Positions 57,401-60,221 of a stretch of 60,221 nt of DNA are shown piece after piece. The stretch spans positions 1-60,221 of the forward strand of contig CAXTEJ010000018.1 of assembly GCA_964243295.1 (NCBI GenBank), in the 5' to 3' direction. Position numbers and translations under genes: made by a program. Within the stretch, counting starts at the first letter, position 1, and each line of letters begins with the position of its first letter. The notes under the pieces were generated by a model, which searched no databases, was not told the DNA's origin, and saw only the letters and a program-made list of their open reading frames with translations. The DNA comes from CAXTEJ01 sp964243295. GTDB lineage: Bacteria; Actinomycetota; Actinomycetes; Actinomycetales; Angustibacteraceae.

Positions 57401-57652
57401 TCAGGGCTTGAGCTTGCGCGTGCGGTCGAGGACGTCCTGCACCTGAAGCTCGGTGCCCTCGTGGACCCAGGTGCGGTGGGCGCAGACGTGGCAGGAGGTG
57501 AAGTCGACGGGGGTGCCGTCGGTCAGGCTCATCGACAGCTGGGTGATGCGCACCGAACCGCACGCGGTGCAGGTCGGTGCCTCGTGGGCGGGACGCTGGG
57601 TCAGCGAGCCCAGGGGCAGGGCCGGACGGGAGCTGGCGGAGCTGCGGGCCAT
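57401..57652 (-). CDS. Small zinc-ribbon protein
   Basis: An 83-residue protein with two CxxC knuckles, Cys28/Cys31 (CTACGS) and Cys54/Cys57 (CHVC), in a rubredoxin-like ribbon. The C-terminus (ELQVQDVLDRTRKLKP) is helical. Such proteins are conserved next to manB and DUF3499 in Actinobacteria. Function is unknown. GAGGAACCTTC precedes the ATG. Confidence 0.85.
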   Translation of the reverse strand: MARSSASSRPALPLGSLTQRPAHEAPTCTACGSVRITQLSMSLTDGTPVDFTSCHVCAHRTWVHEGTELQVQDVLDRTRKLKP

Positions 57653-57892
57653 GAAGGTTCCTCGTCAGTGGTGGTGCGGGGTCGGGAGCGCGCGCTGGGC
57701 TGATGGGGTGACGCGCGTACCTGGGGCCCTTCGGCAGGGACGAGGCCGACCTTGAGCGCTCGTTCCGGTGGCGTTCGGACGCTCCCGGCGACCGTACTGC
57801 GGCCCGTGCGACGGGCGGGGTGGTGCGAGGTGGTCGCTTTCGGGTCGCTGCCAGCCGCTCAGCCGGCGGGGCGCGCGCGGGTGGAGCCGCGC

Positions 57893-58261
57893 TCAGGCGA
57901 GGTCGGTGTCGCGCAGCACGCGCAGGTGGCCGCGGCGGCCGACCTCGACGGTGCGGGCCGACGTCCGGCCGGACGGCGTCACCGGGGCCGCGGGGCGGGC
58001 GGCCTCGCGCACGGCGTCGGCGAGGGCCAGCAGGTCGTCGCGGCTGGGTGCGGCCGGGCCGGTGTCGGAAAGGCGCATGACCTCCCAGCCGCGAGGGGCG
58101 GTGAGGCGCTCGGCGTGCTCGGCGCACAGGTCGTAGCAGTGCGGCTCGGCGTAGGTGGCGAGCGGCCCCAGCACGGCGGTGGAGTCGGCGTAGACGTAGG
58201 TGAGCGTCGCGACCGCGGGGCGGCTGCAGGCGGTGCGGCTGCACCGGCGGACGGGACTCAC
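57893..58261 (-). CDS. DUF3499 zinc-ribbon protein
   Basis: A 122-residue protein of the DUF3499 family (Rv3258c-like). It starts SPVRRCSRTACSRPAVATLTY with Cys7 and Cys12, then PHCYDLCAEHAERLTAP with Cys42 and Cys46, a compact zinc ribbon. The rest is disordered. Function is unknown. The GTG is 7 nt after a TAGCGT box, so the mRNA is probably leaderless; it is divergent from the metallopeptidase-family gene across 112 bp. Confidence 0.87.
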   Translation of the reverse strand: MSPVRRCSRTACSRPAVATLTYVYADSTAVLGPLATYAEPHCYDLCAEHAERLTAPRGWEVMRLSDTGPAAPSRDDLLALADAVREAARPAAPVTPSGRTSARTVEVGRRGHLRVLRDTDLA

Positions 58262-58268
58262 GTCCGCG

Positions 58269-58274
58269 ACGCTA
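58269..58274 (-). promoter_or_regulatory. -10 box for leaderless DUF3499 mRNA
   Basis: TAGCGT on the minus strand ends 7 nt before the GTG. Confidence 0.6.
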
Positions 58275-58361
58275 CTCGCGAGCCGGGTGACCGCTGGGCA
58301 TTGGCGCGCTGAGCGGGCCGTGTCGGCGCGCGGCCCTGCACGTCGGTGGCCGGAGCGTCGG

Positions 58362-58367
58362 TAGGCT
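58362..58367 (+). promoter_or_regulatory. -10 box for leaderless metallopeptidase-family mRNA
   Basis: TAGGCT ends 6 nt before the ATG at 58374; no ribosome site is visible. Confidence 0.6.
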
Positions 58368-58373
58368 GACGCG

Positions 58374-58853
58374 ATGCTCCGCAGCAAGCCGTGGTCGGCC
58401 AACCCCGCGCTGGGCGTGCCCGCCGACCAGCCGTCCCGGTCCGGGCCGGCCCGCCGCCGCGACCGCCACGGGCGCGGGCTGCGCGGGTCGCTCACCGACG
58501 CCGCGCTGCCGGGCCACCGCACCCGCGCCGAGCAGTTCGACGACCTGGTGCTCGACGCGGTCGAGGTGCTGGAGCGCCGGTGGGCCGACCAGCTGTCGGG
58601 CGTCGAGTTCGCCGTCGAGGACGTCCCGCCGAGCGACCCGGCCCCGTGGGAGCACGGCGAGGTGCCGCTGGGCCGGTTGTTCCCCGCGACCGGGGCCCTC
58701 GCGACACGCATCGTGGTCTACCGGCGTCCGGTCGAGACCCGCGCGCCCGAGCCGTCGCTGCTCGCGCCGATGGTGCACGAGGTGGTCGTCGAGCAGGTGG
58801 CCCACCTGCTGGGCGTCGAGCCGTCGGCCGTCGACCCGACGATCGAGGACTAG
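58374..58853 (+). CDS. Metallopeptidase-family protein with degenerate zinc motif
   Basis: A 159-residue protein in the position of Rv3259, of the PF06262-type zincin-like family. The segment that should carry HExxH reads HEVVVEQVAHLLG; the spacing between the first His and the next His is wrong, so catalysis is doubtful. The N-terminal 45 residues are basic. The stop overlaps the convergent DUF5719 gene by 4 nt. Confidence 0.78.
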   Translation: MLRSKPWSANPALGVPADQPSRSGPARRRDRHGRGLRGSLTDAALPGHRTRAEQFDDLVLDAVEVLERRWADQLSGVEFAVEDVPPSDPAPWEHGEVPLGRLFPATGALATRIVVYRRPVETRAPEPSLLAPMVHEVVVEQVAHLLGVEPSAVDPTIED

Positions 58854-60221
58854 CGGGCCGGCCGCACCGGCGGCACGACCTCGGCGGTCGGCAGGTCGAC
58901 CAGGGCCGAGCCCGTGATGAGCCGGATGGTGCCCAGGTAGGTCGTGGTGCGGGCGGCGACGACCTCACCTGACCCTTCGACCGGCCGCAGCCAGGCGCTC
59001 TCGGACGTCGGCAGCACCGTCAGCGTGGTGCGGCCTGCCGGCACGTCCAGCGTGCGGGTGCTGGTGCGTCCGCCGGCGGCCACCGTGATCAGGTCGACGC
59101 GGGCGGCGGCGTCCGGGGCGGTGAGCTCGAGGGTCGTCGACCACGGCGCGCTCGACCGGACGACGGCGAGCCCGGTGACGCCGCGCAGCGGGCGCGCCCC
59201 CGCCAGCCACGCGAGGTCGGCGCCCCGACCCCCCGGCCCGGTGCGCTCGACCATCGCCCCCGCCACCACCGGGACGTCGGCGCCGACCTGCACGCCGTAC
59301 GCGCCGGCCGGCACCCCGGTGAGGTCGATGTCGCGCGAGCCCCCTGCGCGCACGCGCACGGCCCCCCCGGAGGGCGGGTCGATGGGCCCCTTCGGCCCGA
59401 CCAGCCGCACCTGCACCACGGCCTCGGTCGCGCCGGGCACGCCGATGCGCAGCAGGACCCTGCCGTTGACGGTGACGCCGGGCACCACCACGCGGGTCGC
59501 GGGCGCGGCGGCCGCGGTGACGTCGTCCGTGCCGGCGGGGGTGAGGCCGTCGAGCCGCGCGTCGTGCAGCACCGCGCTCACGGTGCCACCGGTCGTCGTG
59601 ACGTGGACGACGGGCGCAGCGACCTCGGGCGCGAGCGCGTCCAGCAGCAGCACGGTGCGGGCCCGGCCGGCGAGGGCGACGCTGCTGCCCGCGAGCCGCT
59701 CGACCGTGCCGCGGACGCCGAGCACGTCGACCTGCACCTGCACCGGGTTGGCGGACGGGTTGGTCAGCACCAGGCGGCCGCGGCGGCCGGGGTCGCCGCC
59801 ACCGCCGACCAGCCAGGTGTCGGCGGCCGCAGCGGCGCACGTGACCGACGTCAGCCCGCGCAGGTCGCCGTCGGTGACGACGGTGGTCTGCTCGCCGGTG
59901 AGCGCGGTGGCCGACCCTGCCGTGCCGGTCACGGCGACCCCGGCGGCCTGGCGCAGGGTGGCCGTCCGGCGCAGCGCGCTGCCGGTCGAGGGAACCGTCG
60001 CCGACCCCGCGGCCGTGGCGCCCGACGCCGTCGTTCCGGGCAGCGACCCCAGCGCGATGCGCGCGGAACCGGCCCTCGCACCGAGCACGGACGGCGGGGG
60101 TGCGGCCACCGTGAGCGCGGCGGCGGCCGGCAGCTCGTCGCGGGCGGCCGAGCCGCGCACGCCGATGGTCTCCGGGCCGGGGCAGGCCAGCTGGCGGGCG
60201 CGCAGCGCGGCGGTCTGGGGG
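58850..60221 (-). CDS. DUF5719-family protein, N-terminus off the right edge
   Basis: At least 456 residues of a protein of the DUF5719 family. The open frame runs to the window edge; the visible start (LACPGPETIGVRGSAARDEL) is internal and shows the conserved CPGPET block. The body is rich in Ala, Val, Gly and Thr with beta-strand patterns and probably extracellular. The N-terminal signal and anchor are outside the window. It overlaps the metallopeptidase-family stop by 4 nt. Confidence 0.82.
   Translation of the reverse strand, partial: PQTAALRARQLACPGPETIGVRGSAARDELPAAAALTVAAPPPSVLGARAGSARIALGSLPGTTASGATAAGSATVPSTGSALRRTATLRQAAGVAVTGTAGSATALTGEQTTVVTDGDLRGLTSVTCAAAAADTWLVGGGGDPGRRGRLVLTNPSANPVQVQVDVLGVRGTVERLAGSSVALAGRARTVLLLDALAPEVAAPVVHVTTTGGTVSAVLHDARLDGLTPAGTDDVTAAAAPATRVVVPGVTVNGRVLLRIGVPGATEAVVQVRLVGPKGPIDPPSGGAVRVRAGGSRDIDLTGVPAGAYGVQVGADVPVVAGAMVERTGPGGRGADLAWLAGARPLRGVTGLAVVRSSAPWSTTLELTAPDAAARVDLITVAAGGRTSTRTLDVPAGRTTLTVLPTSESAWLRPVEGSGEVVAARTTTYLGTIRLITGSALVDLPTAEVVPPVRPAR

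Overview
The window is one contiguous stretch of a very GC-rich actinobacterial chromosome. The evidence is the mtrA-mtrB-lpqB operon, the secA, hpf and ahcY (sahH) neighbourhood, DUF3499, DUF5719 and DUF6459-type genes, many GTG starts, 4-nt start/stop overlaps and leaderless promoters. Gene order from about 24.4 to 60 kb recalls the Mycobacterium tuberculosis Rv3235-Rv3260 region with an Rv3689-Rv3695-like block placed between mtrA and sahH; this comparison is from memory. I cannot name the genus. Two 100-base N runs (10333-10432 and 24238-24337) both interrupt repeats, so the sequence is a draft assembly.

Left part (1-24 kb). A minus-strand aerobic-type cobalamin cluster runs cobD-cobQ-cobF-cobK, then a cobalamin riboswitch and cobN, which leaves the window. 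Next come a P-loop kinase-like gene, an FAD-linked oxidase, a VOC protein and pruA, separated by a dispersed palindromic repeat family. Then follow a WS/DGAT-type acyltransferase, a GNAT enzyme, a cupredoxin-like lipoprotein with its overlapping membrane partner, a 2H phosphoesterase paired with a spore-photoproduct-lyase-like radical SAM protein, a HAD hydrolase, a CpaB/CpaE-like pair without other Tad genes, a small HTH protein, a possible LSm-like protein and a LysM membrane protein.

Middle (24-48 kb). This holds a DUF6459-like gene, secA, a GntR/UTRA regulator coupled to rfbB, a VOC protein, a double GNAT, a YcaQ-like glycosylase, an orphan NarL-type regulator, hpf, comF and lpqB-mtrB-mtrA. 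Divergent from mtrA runs a membrane/MoxR operon: multi-TM protein, DUF4129, DUF4350, MoxR, DUF58. Two micro-ORFs bridge gaps in it. It ends with a Nudix gene and a divergent SpoIIM-like/RDD pair whose start codons are 24 bp apart.

Right part (48-60 kb). Here are ahcY, a CDF metal transporter, a Zn-dependent alcohol/formaldehyde dehydrogenase and a sulfur operon (cysteine dioxygenase, rhodanese, carbonic anhydrase) preceded by a candidate Cys-codon leader peptide. They are followed by an S51-like peptidase, then a minus-strand set (phosphomannomutase, Trm112-like, SIS isomerase), a zinc-ribbon protein, DUF3499, a degenerate metallopeptidase-family protein and a partial DUF5719 protein.

Most genes belong to known actinobacterial families. 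The least ordinary signals are regulatory: the Cys leader ORF (52031-52138), a symmetric bidirectional promoter whose two -10 boxes share one TA (47170-47179), further -10 boxes 6-7 nt before start codons, a GntR operator lying on its own start, and the palindromic repeat family at the assembly gap. No tRNA, rRNA, CRISPR array, transposase or prophage was recognised.
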